Positions 1 through 11,230 of a stretch of 64,000 bases of DNA are shown piece by piece. The stretch comes from Atriophallophorus winterbourni (lineage: Eukaryota > Platyhelminthes > Trematoda > Plagiorchiida > Microphallidae): contig JACCGJ010004930.1 of NCBI GenBank assembly GCA_013407085.1, forward strand, positions 62,001 through 126,000, given 5' to 3'. A model generated the notes under the pieces. The model saw nothing but the letters and a program-made list of their open reading frames with translations, was not told the DNA's origin and ran no database searches. Position numbers and translations under genes: made by a program. Numbering within the stretch: the first letter of the stretch is position 1; each line of letters starts with the position of its first letter.

Positions 1-587
1 AACCCATAACCACTTATTTGACCTAAGCGCTACCCAGCTTATATTATACCTACAGTGTGGCACCTCTGTTGAAAATTACCAGGATCAGTGGTCTATTTTC
101 CTCACAGTGAGTATCCACATCAATTTGTGGCAAGTGAAAACATTCAAGGTCACATAACACGGCGGCCCACATACTAAGATGTATTTAACCAACGGGGATA
201 AGGCTATTGTTATTGAAAAACAAATATTCAATTGATAATAATATAAATGATAATATATATCCTTGTATATCCAAGGCATGCAATACATTATCAGCTTATC
301 AAAATTTGAACAGCAAAAGAAAATAGTACAGTGCAAGTGACCGAAGTGAGCGGAATTTTTGAACATTTTTTTCCGTTGAATATGGGAAATTAATATACAG
401 TAGGTAAGAAAAAATTATCAATGTCTAATAGAAATAAAATTTCATTTAAATTATGTCAAGATTTACGAATGGCAAGGATGCAAGAAACAAATGGAGAACA
501 GAAATGGAAGGTAATTATGGAAAAAGTGGTGCGAATTGTAATGAAGTTGTCATAAAAAATTGATAAGTAAATCATATATGAATAAAT
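1..587. other. No recognisable gene
   Basis: AT-rich sequence with stops in all frames at short spacing. The longest open stretch (minus strand, 85-366) is rich in Tyr, Ile and Cys codons, as expected by chance in AT-rich DNA. I see no repeat, splice-site pair or transposon motif here. Confidence 0.6.
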
Positions 588-885
588 TCATGTTTTACGG
601 AAAGTTTGAATAAGAAGATTGAAAAGGGAACATGAATCCATCGAAATTAGAAAATCTAAGAAATTGTGGGGGGTGAGAGAGGCTGTGGCTAATAGCAGGG
701 AGGAGGCAGTAGGGTGCTCTGCTCCAATACTCTTGAAGAATTGTCGATCGAACCAAAATGTGTTCACCAGCCGGATTTTCGTTTTCTGCAGGAGAATGAA
801 TCGCATACGGAACAAATCTCGGGCGGATAGATTTCGAGCCAATTACAGTGATGGTTCGTTATTCGAAGACACTGGAATATATTGA
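588..885. other. GC-richer island open on both strands, unidentified
   Basis: About 270 bases have clearly higher GC than the flanks and are open on both strands (plus 619-885, 88 codons; minus 842-588, 84 codons). The plus frame is Arg/Lys/Glu-rich at its start. Neither product is recognised and no splice sites or promoter stand out. A worn transposon coding fragment is the simplest reading, because nearby GC-rich islands in this window are transposon-derived. Confidence 0.25.
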
Positions 886-1163
886 AAGATTATCTCTTCA
901 CCAGCACGGTGAGAGGTCATCATAGTGAAATAGTACATCATTTGAGAAATAAAAATCTACATTTAAAAAAAATAATGTTTTTTAAGTTTTTTTTAAGTTT
1001 TTTTTCATTTTTTGGTAGATTTTTAATATTTTGCACGTTAAGATAAAAAAGATAAGAGACATTTCTAGGTCTCATGAGAAATAAAAGACAGTTATGTACA
1101 TAACGGTATATAGAAAATGTTATCGAAGCCAATGTTGAGATTAATTTGTGTAAAAGCATTTCT

Positions 1164-1605
1164 AGGGTCCGGTAACCTGACACTTGGATGGCCAGTTATC
1201 CAGATAATACTATCTGACCTCATGATATTCTAATATAAACAGATATATAAGCAGATAACTGTTAAGGATATGGTCATATGGTAAAATGATTATAAAACGC
1301 ACGTTTACGATGCAGATGTGTAACAAGATATCTAAGGTTCGGGAAACCTGACACTTGGATGGCCAGTTATCCAGAGAATACCAGAAGACATCATGATATG
1401 CTAATATATGCAGATATTTGAGCAGATAACGGCTAAGGATAAGTTTTGGTAAAAGTTAATTATAAACTCACGTTTTACGATAGAATGTGTAACAAATATC
1501 TAAGGTTCCGGTAACCTGACACTGAAGGGCCAGTTATCCAAAATATCCACCATAAGACATCCTGATATACTAATATGTGGAGAATAGTTGAATTAAAACC
1601 TGGGA
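1164..1605. repeat. Tandem repeat, ~170-bp unit, about 2.5 copies
   Basis: The motif GGTAACCTGACACTTGGATG followed by GCCAGTTATCCA occurs near 1170, 1341 and 1509 (period about 168-171), with intervening sequence also shared (CATGATAT..CTAATATA..GCAGATA, then AAAACGCACGTTTACGAT or variants, then TGTAACAA). The third copy is truncated and runs into the left end of the gypsy element. Origin unknown; it looks like a small local satellite. Confidence 0.75.
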
Positions 1606-1699
1606 TCCCATGAGAGTAGGATGTTATCTAAAAAGTTTATTTAAGGATTTGGGATGTGATGAACGTTTAGATTGTCTACATTCATCATCAGTCCTATCC

Positions 1700-1862
1700 T
1701 CCGGGTGGCACATGAGGCGAAGACAACTTCACGCCATGTTCCTCTGTGCGCGACTTCCGTTTGCCGTATATTATATATATACACATCATTTTCACACATC
1801 TAAATCATTAGGAACAATTAGATTAATTCTTATTTACGTAACTCTCAGCTTATCCGCTAAAT
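1700..1862 (+). mobile_element. 5' LTR remnant of a Ty3/gypsy (CsRn1-like) element
   Basis: The stretch ending at about 1862 shares an ordered string of motifs with 5180-5312: a TATA-rich run, then ACACxTxxAA, then GATTAATTCTxATTTAxGTAAC, then GCTCxGCTTxTxCGCT. The similarity lies where the right ends of two LTRs should be, flanking the pol-like region. The left end cannot be fixed by eye. The two LTRs are strongly diverged, so the insertion is old. Confidence 0.5.
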
Positions 1863-1880
1863 CTGGTGAACCCGTTTTAA
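1863..1880 (+). other. Primer-binding site resembling the tRNA-Trp type
   Basis: TGGTGAACCCG lies directly after the inferred LTR end and a few bases before the gag-like frame. From memory, CsRn1/Boudicca-type flatworm gypsy elements use a tRNA-Trp site beginning TGGTGACCCCG; the copy here differs in the middle. Position and sequence together support the call. Confidence 0.5.
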
Positions 1881-1899
1881 TTTTTTCCCTTTAATTCGT

Positions 1900-4870
1900 G
1901 CACATTATGTCTTCCGGCGACGGCGCCGCGATCAACTATAATGCTAGATTGCCCCTTTTCGAGATGTCAAACCCTAGAGTGAGGTTTGGTTTAGTTGAAG
2001 CCCAGTTATAGAGCTCTTCTACCAAATCACAGGATATAAATTTCGCTGACGTTACCGTTACCATTACTACGGAGGTCGCAACCAAAGAGAACGACTCACT
2101 AGATACGAAACCATTATAGAATCCCTTCGACAAATAGAAGGCTGCTTCGGTACATGCAACGAAGCGTGCATGCAACAACTTCTTTACGAAACGGGTTTGG
2201 GCGGTCGGAAACCTTCGCAACTGTTGAGGCATATACGAACGCTCGCCTGCATGCCTGCCTGCTAACGCCAAGTCTTTCGTATCCGTATATGACACCGACT
2301 TACCCCTGAAGAAATTGGCACTCGCCCCCGACAAGGTACACAAGTGTCAAACAAGCATGCAAACGTGTAAGGGGTGACCGTAGACACGCCACAAGCGCCA
2401 AATGGAACCACGTTTTTCTCGTTTGGAAGAGGTAATCGAACGTCTTACAGTTTCAATACAGACGACGTAACAACAACGTAACTTTCAACGGCTAAAACGC
2501 TCTTCTCGAAACAATTACGCAACCGCTTTTCTCCAGGCTATTCCCACAGTGTTCTGCAACTACCATATACTGTTTGGTACTAACTCCAGGCACTGTGTGC
2601 AGCCCTGTTCCTTCCACAACGCCAGTGGAGCTAAGGCGGGAATTGCGCATGCCAGCTAGTATACCGACGGCTTCAGATAGCCGCACCGTAAGTCGCCTAC
2701 TCTATTTTGATTACCCACCAACAGGTCTACGTTCCTGATTGACACATAGCGGAGGTGAGTGTTATTCCACCTCATATTGCAAGCACCCGAATGGAACCAA
2801 CTGGCGTCAATCTGCAAGCGGCTAACGAAACACGTATCCAAATTGATGGCCTGCTCAACCTCGGTTCGGGCAGAAATCTTCCATGGATATTCATCGTCGC
2901 CAACTTTTGTCAGACGATCATCGGAACCGACATTCTAACACAATTCGTGTTAGTAATCGACGTTCAGCGCAAACAACTGTTAGGCAGCAAATCCGCAGTA
3001 CGAGTCACATGAAAAACGACATCGATTAATTAAATCGGACTAAACCTCCCCCTACCTGGCGACACGTTTGCAACTCTGCTTCAAGAATACCCGGCTATCA
3101 GTCAGCCATCTCGCTGCACGCCAGATATTCAACACAAGTTTGCTCACCACATTCTTACAACCGGCCCAACTACACACGCAAGACCCCGACGATTGTTTCC
3201 TAACAAGCTCACCGCTGCAAATGCGGAGTTCATCGCCTCTACTTATTGTTTCACAAAATCTCGCGACTGGAGATTTTATAATGATAACCTGCTCAAACCA
3301 GGTATAGTAACTTCAGCCGAGAACTACTAGCGATGTAACTCGCAGTTATACACTTTCGACACATATTACAAGGACGTCAATTCAACATCTGCGCAGACCA
3401 CAAGCCCTTGATCCACGCCTTTGGCGCTGCTGCCAACCGCGACTCGCCTAGGGAAACTCGCCACTTGGACTACATCGCACAGTTCACCACTTACGTAAGG
3501 TACATGAATAAAGCCAGCAACGTCGAGGCAAATGCTCTTTCACGCGCATCTATTTTCCAGATTTCACAGATTGACTCCAGGAAAATCGCCTCTCTGCAAG
3601 AGGACGATCCGAAATATTCAACAATAAATTCCGACGCTTCGCTGCAGTTTGCTCTCTTACCCGTACCAGACAATCAATTAGGTATCCATTGTGATACATC
3701 GGCAGAAAATCCACATCGCTTTGTAAATACAATTACAGATGTTGTTAGGCCAACATTGTATCCCCTTCCAACGTAGTAAGGTACATCGCCAACCCCTCTA
3801 TACTTGCAAAATTCCCACTCTCAGATGGACGTTTTTGGCATGTACATATTGTTCTGGTTATACTATTACCTCATCCGCTGGCGCACTCATCTTCTGACGT
3901 ACATTGATAGATTCACACACCGGACACAAGCGTATGCCACAACGGATGCATCTAGAGAAACCGTAGCTCGCACCGCCGTCTTAGTTTGGATCGCGAATTA
4001 CGGTGTCCCGTCCCAGATCACAACAGACCGCTGAGCTCATTTCACGTCTCAACACTCCGCAAAAGTAAATCGTATCCCGGGATGCGAACATTTTCTGACG
4101 ACAGCTTACCATCCCGCAGCGAACGGCCTACTTGAATGATTCCATCGTCAATTGAAAACTGCGATAGTCACCACCGAATCCTGCGCTTCCGGGGTAGACA
4201 AAATGCTACTGCTTCTGCTCGGCATTCGCATTACCGCGAAAGAGGACATCGATCGCTCATCAGCCGATATGGTTCACCTGCAAATTCTGCGAATCCCAGC
4301 CGAACCGCTGACAGACTCCACACCCCTGATTGAGATTGAAACGGCTCTGTATGTCTTCGGGCCTTTATGCCTGAAGCACGTGCTCCACCTACGCGTGAGA
4401 GTCAGGTGGACGATTACATTCTGGCGTTATTATGCGTACTTACTTGGGTAGACCCTGTGAAGCGACCACTCGATGCACCATACGACGGCTAATTCAAGGT
4501 CATCTCTCGCAGTGCCAATTATTTCTTAATCGAAAGCAACGGTCGCCCGAATTAAGCCAGCATAGATCGATCGCAACGTGCGTACGAAGAATTGAATACA
4601 GACTGATAATCCTCTACGACTGTGACTATTCCTTCACTGCCAGTCCCCATTGTTTCGTTTATTTCCTCTGCCTTTCTTTCGACTCTACTTACGCATCTAT
4701 GCGCGAGGACTTGTGCATTTCACTTCCGTTCACCCCAGCAACTCTACCCATGATAGCCACTTTGCCGCATTCACGGAGAGCGATGACAACCGACGACACT
4801 GACACCTCATACACACGTACTGGCCGTACCGTTGCACGACCCCGTTGGCACGGCCATGGATGAATGTCGA
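1900..4870 (+). pseudogene. Decayed gag-pol of a CsRn1-type Ty3/gypsy retrotransposon
   Basis: Several plus-strand frames, broken by stops and frameshifts, read in the order of a gypsy polyprotein. Gag capsid lies about 1906-2340 (LPLFEMSNP, GLVEAQL, RVWAVGNLRN). A Cys-rich linker and the protease region lie about 2500-2870 (LIDT, then EVSVIPPH in a shifted frame). The start of RT follows at 3060-3250 (HTQDPDDCFLTSSPLQM). RNase H is at 3340-3560 (RHLDYIAQFTTYVRYMN, then NALSR) and integrase at 3870-4450 (LTYIDRFTHRTQAYATTDAS, NYGVPSQITTDR, TAYHPAANGLLE, HRQLKTAIVT, LLGIR). The RT palm between about 3250 and 3340 is missing. The protease active-site triplet is broken by a one-base loss. The element cannot be autonomous. 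Confidence 0.85.
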
Positions 4871-5129
4871 GCATGGCTGAACAGCCACCGCTCTAAAGAA
4901 ACAGTAATGTAGGAACTATTTCCATTCAATATAATTCCTTTATAATATCAAAAGTAAGTTTATTTTCATGAACATTTTCCATCATGATGCTGTGTGCTGT
5001 TTTGTTTAAATCAACTAAACACAATTGCGCTTCCCACAGCGTGGACGTCCGATAACTAACGTGGTGCCAAACTACTAATTAATTGTTCCAAATTAGCAAC
5101 CTACCATTTTTCCTCCCTTTTCAGGTTAT

Positions 5130-5312
5130 CAATTGCTTGTTTCATACCAGTGGTGCAAACAAGGATTTCCAAAGTCTGTTGTTGATACTCAGTGTATTCG
5201 TCTCTCGCATAAATATAATTACATTTTTGTATACATAATTCCGCACACTTAAAATAATTCACAACACTGAGATTAATTCTCATTTAAGTAACGCTCGGCT
5301 TTTACGCTACAA
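5130..5312 (+). mobile_element. 3' LTR remnant of the gypsy element
   Basis: GAGATTAATTCTCATTTAAG followed by TAACGCTCGGCTTTTACGCT at about 5270-5318 matches the end of the 5' LTR remnant (about 1815-1862). It lies downstream of the integrase-like frame, as a 3' LTR should. The left boundary is not visible. Confidence 0.45.
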
Positions 5313-7729
5313 TACTTATAATCCCACCAAAGCAATGTTGTAATAGCTCTATACTGAAAACCACAATAAATGCCCATACTCAACTCTACCCAAATCATTT
5401 ACACAAGGCGATTTAATTATGCGCATTTTTTAGCTTTATCTAACCATTCTTTTGAAATAATTTTCGTAATAATCCAGAAATTTTGAAATTTCGAACTATG
5501 ATTAAATTGTAATGAAGCGATACAAAGTTTCGTGTGGTTTCCGAACATGATGGCATGGACGATATATTCCATAACAAAGTTTACGGAATCGCAATAATTC
5601 AAGTATTACCAAATGTGCATGATAATAGTTTGATTGATGAGATCTTCTTATGTTAGCAAATAAACGTGTTTACCGAAATTGAGTGATATACCATTTGTCA
5701 ACTTATGTCAAACGAGCCCATTTTGATTTGGGCTTTATTAAAATAAGCAAAAACGTTCTCAATTGACAGTTTAGAGGATTGTGACAAGCTTCATACATAT
5801 CACATTTTGTTACTGCATTTGACGATAAATGAACGACGACTTTTTATGCAACGATTGTACAGATCGATTTTGTAAAATATGAATTGAGCGTTAGAACAGA
5901 AAAGACGAATCGATCGCGATGGACTTTTCGCAATGATTAACACACCTCTAAAAATGGAAAAGCTAGTTTTCGTTGAAGCGGTATATCAATTTATTGTTAA
6001 CAATTCTCTTATGACTTACAAACTTCGTCATACAATTTGTGTCATTAGGGAAGGGCATCATGCATCAATTATATTCCCCTGACCAATACAAACCTGGTTA
6101 TGTACTGCGCATTTCATGGTGGCTTTGTAGTAGTTAACACGGAAAAATATATACCAATTCTTGAAAAATGGACAGCTATACACGCATATAAAATTTAGCG
6201 TTGCCACTAAAAATTTGATTGCATCATTTAGAGCTATGTTGTCTTTAAGTCGATGATACATTTGTCATCATAAAACGCGACAGAATAGAAGCATTCCATA
6301 TTTACCTCAACAAATGTATTCCAAAAATTGAAGTAACATCGAATATTGGACTATGCCGTGAAAGCAGAATGGTAAAATAAGTAATACGATCTACCTTGAG
6401 CCAATCGACACAGATGCAGTTTTGCGGTATTCATCAGCAAACCGTGAAACATATTTAATATGAAGTAGAAAGCTTGTGTATCTATGACACAAAGCGAGTA
6501 ATTTAAGAATTTGGTCATCGGCATGCGAACATTGTTACCTCAATATTCTTATTAAACACCAAGTGAAATGGTTGAGATATCCAGCACCTGAAACGGAAAA
6601 CGTTTGACGTGCAACAGTTTCTATAAATCTCGTTAAGGTGTTCTTATTCGGGTTAAGTAAAGTTTTGAAAAACTCAGTTATGCGAATAACGTATGAAATG
6701 TGTAATACGCTCTGATCCATATTAACGTATCTGGAGGATAAGAGGCCTTCAATTTGTGAGATGAATTGCGTCTACATATTAAACAGCAATTGTTTCTTCA
6801 GAGTATACATCAGGCAAACATTCAAATAACTCAATAGTAGGTTGAGTGGACAGACAAATTCGATTTAGTAAGCATTACGCTATTCAAATTAATATAAATC
6901 ACTGATCCGAGATTTAGCACTTGCTGATCACGTGCTGGGCAAATGTCACGGCGTTAATTTTACTAAGGTAGGAGTGATAAGCCAATAAACAATACGTTAA
7001 GTGACATCAGTTATGAAAACAAGGGCTGATTAGTATGCAGTCAATAAGGTATATGAAGCTGATATCTTTACAACTTATCGTCAAATCACCTGATGTAAAA
7101 CGTTAAGCTTCGTGCTCCCTCGTGTGTGTACAGATTACGCAATCGAGCTAATATTTCAGCAGATGTCATTCAAGCATGCAATGACTAATGTAATTATGGA
7201 AAAAAGGACATGTTTGTGTGGTGGCGCGTCAGTTGGTATTGATCGATCTTGTTTTTATTAATTATCGCAGCGCCCACCATGTGATGTGCAGTTCATTACC
7301 AGCTATGCCAAGAACACAACCCTGAGCATGGAAGTTTCCTGATGTTCTAATTCGTGATTAAGCTTTCTTCAGATAAAATTTTGCTTAACTCCGTAGAAAA
7401 TTACAGAAATGCCTGGGTAACCTGGTAGAATGTCGAACATGATTTTCCATCGAATCTTTCCAGCACGTGATCATATTAATTAGGTGATAAAGAATTTAGG
7501 GAAATCCGTTTTGTGTACGTAACGAAAATACTGCCATGTCTTGCTTTAGTGTAGTTATTATTTGATCATCTGCAATATGTCTGGTGTGTATCCCTCTCCA
7601 AATGTATTTCAAATTTTTTTTGACCAATAGCATTGTATTATAACAAAAATATAGTTTGAGCTCATGAACCAATGCTATTATCTGGTCGATCTCTATTAAG
7701 ATGCACCTTCATGCGTTGAACACGGTTCA
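5313..7729. other. No recognisable gene; unique AT-rich DNA
   Basis: I read both strands and found no repeat family, transposon motif or convincing exon. Open stretches are at most 60-67 codons and have chance composition. It separates the old gypsy insertion from the promoter at 7.7 kb. Confidence 0.5.
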
Positions 7730-7818
7730 ACGTCCAATCAAATTGAAACTAATGAGTCCAATCAAATCTGAATTTGATAAATACAAATTGATTGGTCGGA
7801 AAATCATATATAAATATT
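7730..7818 (+). promoter_or_regulatory. Candidate promoter: two CCAAT-type direct repeats plus TATA box
   Basis: GTCCAATCAAAT occurs twice (about 7732 and 7756), each followed by a similar GAA-containing tract, then ATTGGTC in inverse orientation near 7792, and CATATATAAATATT at about 7805-7818. The TATA box is about 45 bases upstream of the start codon at 7858, leaving room for a very short 5' UTR. Promoter function is inferred from layout. Confidence 0.5.
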
Positions 7819-7857
7819 ATCAACACTAAGCATAAGTAATTGGTACGGAAAACAAAG

Positions 7858-7903
7858 ATGCGTTTTGACCTGTGCTTTGTTTTACTGATAATATATCATG
7901 TTG
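7858..7903 (+). CDS. First exon of a micro-exon-type gene: signal peptide
   Basis: ATG follows AAAACAAAG and opens 15 codons plus one base, reading MRFDLCFVLLIIYHV, then a consensus donor (G|GTGAGTG). The product is a compact hydrophobic leader of the sort that opens secreted MEG proteins. The intron is in phase 1, the phase needed by every 27-nt exon in this window. The next exon is not certain. An acceptor after TTTGCAG at 7974 would give a 71-base intron but meets a stop after six codons. The 27-nt exon at 14019 is the nearest exon in matching phase. I cannot name the MEG family. Confidence 0.55.
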
Positions 7904-10012
7904 GTGAGTGACTTTTACTTATCCTGGTATGCTATTAAACTGTTTGAATTGTGTGACCAAACAATAATTTGCAGGTTATAAAAACCTTTCAAAATGATGA
8001 TAAATTTATTGTCATTACTTTTTCGTGATTCTTTGAATTACCAATGTAGTGTAAAACTGTTAATCGTTCAAGGGGATTAAAATTTATTTCCATGTAATAT
8101 GCCCGTATATATCGAATGTGTGCTAAACTTAAGCGACTCTGTTACAATGATATATTATTGTACAAAACTTCAATATATGTATTAATCAATACGTTAGAGC
8201 AGATTATGTTAACGTTATACATCTGACACGGAAACCCAGTCCGAACAATTGTATTAATTCGGAAAATGGTCTCAATTATGTAACATTAACGCCACTATCA
8301 CCTCTATTATTTATTTAGTGCTGATCACCGTATTGTATGCGTAGGTTGGGTGTCGAGTCTAACAAGCATGAGCAATATCAATAGTCGATTTGACTAATAC
8401 GATGTTTATGTGTTATCCACATGGAAACAATAATGGTTGTTTGACATTATTGCTCAGAACTAAGGTACACAACAAAGACTGTATTAGATTCATACTCTTG
8501 TTACATATGAATGAGTGCCAGTATTATCAGCTGGCTGAAAGCGAGCCCTATGGCCAATATTAAAAATGTTCTATGTGTTGTAATTAAGCAACCTTGTGGT
8601 TATATAATCAGTTGAAATTCGCTGAGAAAACAACTGTTATTTACGATTAAATTAAGATTTCAGTATTTATACACCGACGATGCAGGATATAGCTATGTCT
8701 TTCATGAGTTTATTAACGCAGCAATTAGGTAAGACATAGCCGAAGCCAGTTAGGTATGGGTAGACTAAATCACGCGTTTGCATCGCGGCGCAGGAAAATA
8801 TGATGGGACAATGACCCTTTGCCTGTCAATCCTTCGAAAACATACTGCGAATATTCACGTAGGGTTGTCGGTAGCGCTATAAACAAAAGCATATTCAGAT
8901 AATCGACCCAATTGACTGATAAGTATTCAATTAGTGGCTCAAACAATCAACCTGTGGATAAGATTCCGTAGATTTATGATTAATCGATAGTTGATAATTA
9001 TATCTTGTATCAAATCATCAAACTGCATTAACCACTATGTGGTTAATTTCACACATTTCTGTCTACAATAGAACCGTCTAAGTGTGCTTTCATTGAATGA
9101 AAATCCTAGTACATTCAAAATAAGTATCTGGAAACTCAATTACTCAGAATGTATGCTAAAGCACAACTACCGATATTATCAGTGAAGCCTCGCTGATGCC
9201 TGATTTACCAATCAAAGAAGTTGACGGATTCTTGGTCACTAACTCTATCATGGATCCCAACGCATTTCAAAATTTTTTGCCATGATGGTTAATCTTGAAT
9301 CGAACTTCGATCAACTACTAACAAATTTGTGCAACTATATTCCATATTACCTATCTGCATCATGAGGATTTCGCTTACATTCACAATACGGAACTCACAT
9401 TCTTTATTCAGTAGGATTCATTTCTACGCTAAGCTACAACATCAGTTTGTGCAATGATTCTGTGATAACTTAACGTTTTGTACTTGCTACACTCATTTGA
9501 TTAGATACATTGTGATAATGAGTATTTCACAGAACCTTTTCGTCTGAAAGCCAATTGTGGTTGGGATTCATGGGTTGTTATTTGCTAGTTGGTTATTCTT
9601 TCTCCATGTCTCATATTCATAATCGATTCGAGGTCTTAAATCAAATGATGAATGATGCATTAGGGTGACGCGTCATTGGAAATTTGACTAACTAAGAAAT
9701 TTACAGAGCACCTCAAACATTTGACAATATATCAAAATCAATCACGATATGCCGATGATAAAATTCGGATTCAGGATAAAAGAAATTGAACAACAAATTT
9801 GAGAGATTGAATAATCACGGAAGCAATCACAATTCCGATTTCCGGTGAATTAGGATGCCCTCCGCCGAACAACATGCTTGCCAGAAAGCAGAATATTATT
9901 CAATTTGTTAAATTGGAGAAACAGTCTACTTTAAGGGAATTTGCATGCATGCATTGCCAAGGTGTTAGAATTGCGAACTTTATATTTGCTCAAATGAAAA
10001 CGTTCACGCTTT
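7904..10012 (+). other. Intron-like/intergenic DNA with weak exon candidates
   Basis: There is no repeat block here. Two weak exon candidates are in the phase of the first exon: 8680-8728 (next entry) and 9707-9789, an open terminal exon after TTTACAG that reads HLKHLTIYQ at its start and stops at TGA. The second is only 27 codons, which chance can produce. The open frame 9874-10086 overlaps the candidate gene below in another frame and is probably not coding. Confidence 0.3.
8680..8728 (+). CDS. Weak candidate: second leader-type exon
   Basis: ATG opens 16 codons plus one base (MQDIAMSFMSLLTQQL) ending at ATTAG|GTAAGA, again phase 1. A TATA-like GTTATATAATC lies about 80 bases upstream. Hydrophobicity is modest and no conserved copy exists in the window, so this may be chance. 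Confidence 0.2.
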
Positions 10013-10443
10013 GTGATTCCAAAATACAAAAAGCATCACTATTTCACATCCGTTGCAGTGGATGCCAGGAAATATATAGATGGTAATTTCACCAAAGTTG
10101 GTTGTTTGAATTGTGAAGCAGCCATTTATTTGTATGTCAATCCAACGCAAATAACCCTAGCTTTCAAGAATAAAATTGTTTACGGCACTTCTGCTGATAT
10201 GAGGTTAGCAAAACATAGTCTCAATTTATCAAACAAATGATAGCAAACAGTCAGAAGTATGAGTAATTTTATCGTGTCACATATATAAGTCTGTGTCGAA
10301 TGGTGATCGTATGTTTCATTGTGACAGAGGTATTCAAGTATAACTTTGAAAACCTTTATTTTTTTTACTTCAGGAGCACCTGGTTCGTTGAGATTTTAAC
10401 CCATGATTTTAACTCATACAGCTTTGAATATTTTATTGCGTGA
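10013..10443 (+). CDS. Candidate two-exon 3' end of an unidentified gene
   Basis: The frame from about 10013 to 10203 reads with good protein character (YFTSVAVDARKYIDG, VGCLNCEAAIYLYVNPT, VYGTSADMR) and ends at ATGAG|GTTAGC. An acceptor at 10371-10373 (TTTTTACTTCAG) opens a last exon, 10374-10443, whose first G completes Arg. It continues STWFVEILTHDFNSYS and stops at TGA; the intron is 170 bases. The donor is weak here but is GTAAGA in the next repeat copy (10573). The true 5' start is not seen. The phase (2) differs from the MEG exons, so this may be a captured piece of another gene. I do not recognise the family. Confidence 0.4.
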
Positions 10444-11230
10444 ATTCATAATCGTTATAAGTCACTTAAAACACTTTCCAATAGATACAAAAGCAGCGAT
10501 TTATTTGTATGTTTACCCAACGCAAATAACCCTAGCTTTTAAGCATGTAATTGTTTACGGCTCTTTTGCTGATATGAGGTAAGAAAGACATAGTCTAACT
10601 TTATCAAACAAATGATGGCAAATAGTCAGAATTGAAAGTAATTTTATCGTGTCACATATATTAGTCTGTGTCGAATGGTCATCCCATGGTCGACCGTGAC
10701 AGAGGTATTCAGGTATAACTTTGAAAACCATTATTTTTTTCCTTATTTCAGGAGGAAATGGTTCGTTGAGATTTTAACACATGCTTTTTAACTCATAAAG
10801 CTTCAAATGTCGTATTGTGTGGATTCATAATCGTTATAAGTCACTTAAAACACTTTCAAATATTTACAAAATCAGCCATTCATTTGTATGTTAACCCAAC
10901 GCAAATAACCCTAGCTTTCAAGTATAAAATTTTCTACAGTTTTTTTCTGATATGAGGTTAGCAAGACATAGTCTCACTTCATCAAACAAATGATGGCGAA
11001 CATTCAGAAGCATAAGTTATTTTATCGTGTCACATATATTAGTCTGTGTCGAATGGTCATCCCATGGTCGACTGTGACAGAGGAATTCAGTTAAAGCTTT
11101 GAAAACCATTATTTTTTTCTTTATTTCAGGAGGAAATGGTTCGTTGAGATTTTAACACATGCTTTTAACTCATAAAGCTTCAAATATCGTATTGTGTGGA
11201 TTCATAATCGTTATACGTCACTCAATACAC
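10105..11230 (+). repeat. D block: three tandem ~370-bp copies of an exon-intron-exon segment
   Basis: Three successive units each contain TTTGTATGT..ACCCAACGCAAATAACCCTAGCT, a GATATGAG/GT donor, a shared intron and a CAG acceptor before a last exon (10374, about 10753, 11130). Unit 1 keeps GAGCACCTGG after the acceptor; units 2 and 3 have GAGGAAATGG. In phase with the first unit, units 2 and 3 stop after ILTHAF. Two more units occur at 48.5-49.1 kb. The tandem copies would give alternative 3' ends. Confidence 0.75.

Noticed and set aside
5101..5140. Strong acceptor-like TTTTCCTCCCTTTTCAG
   Set aside because: It lies in the gypsy 3' region and no exon with a conserved frame or donor follows.
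9874..10086. 70-codon frame with two C-x2-C pairs (CMHC, CSGC)
   Set aside because: It overlaps the candidate exon 10013-10203 in another frame, is not repeated in the D copies and has no splice or promoter support.
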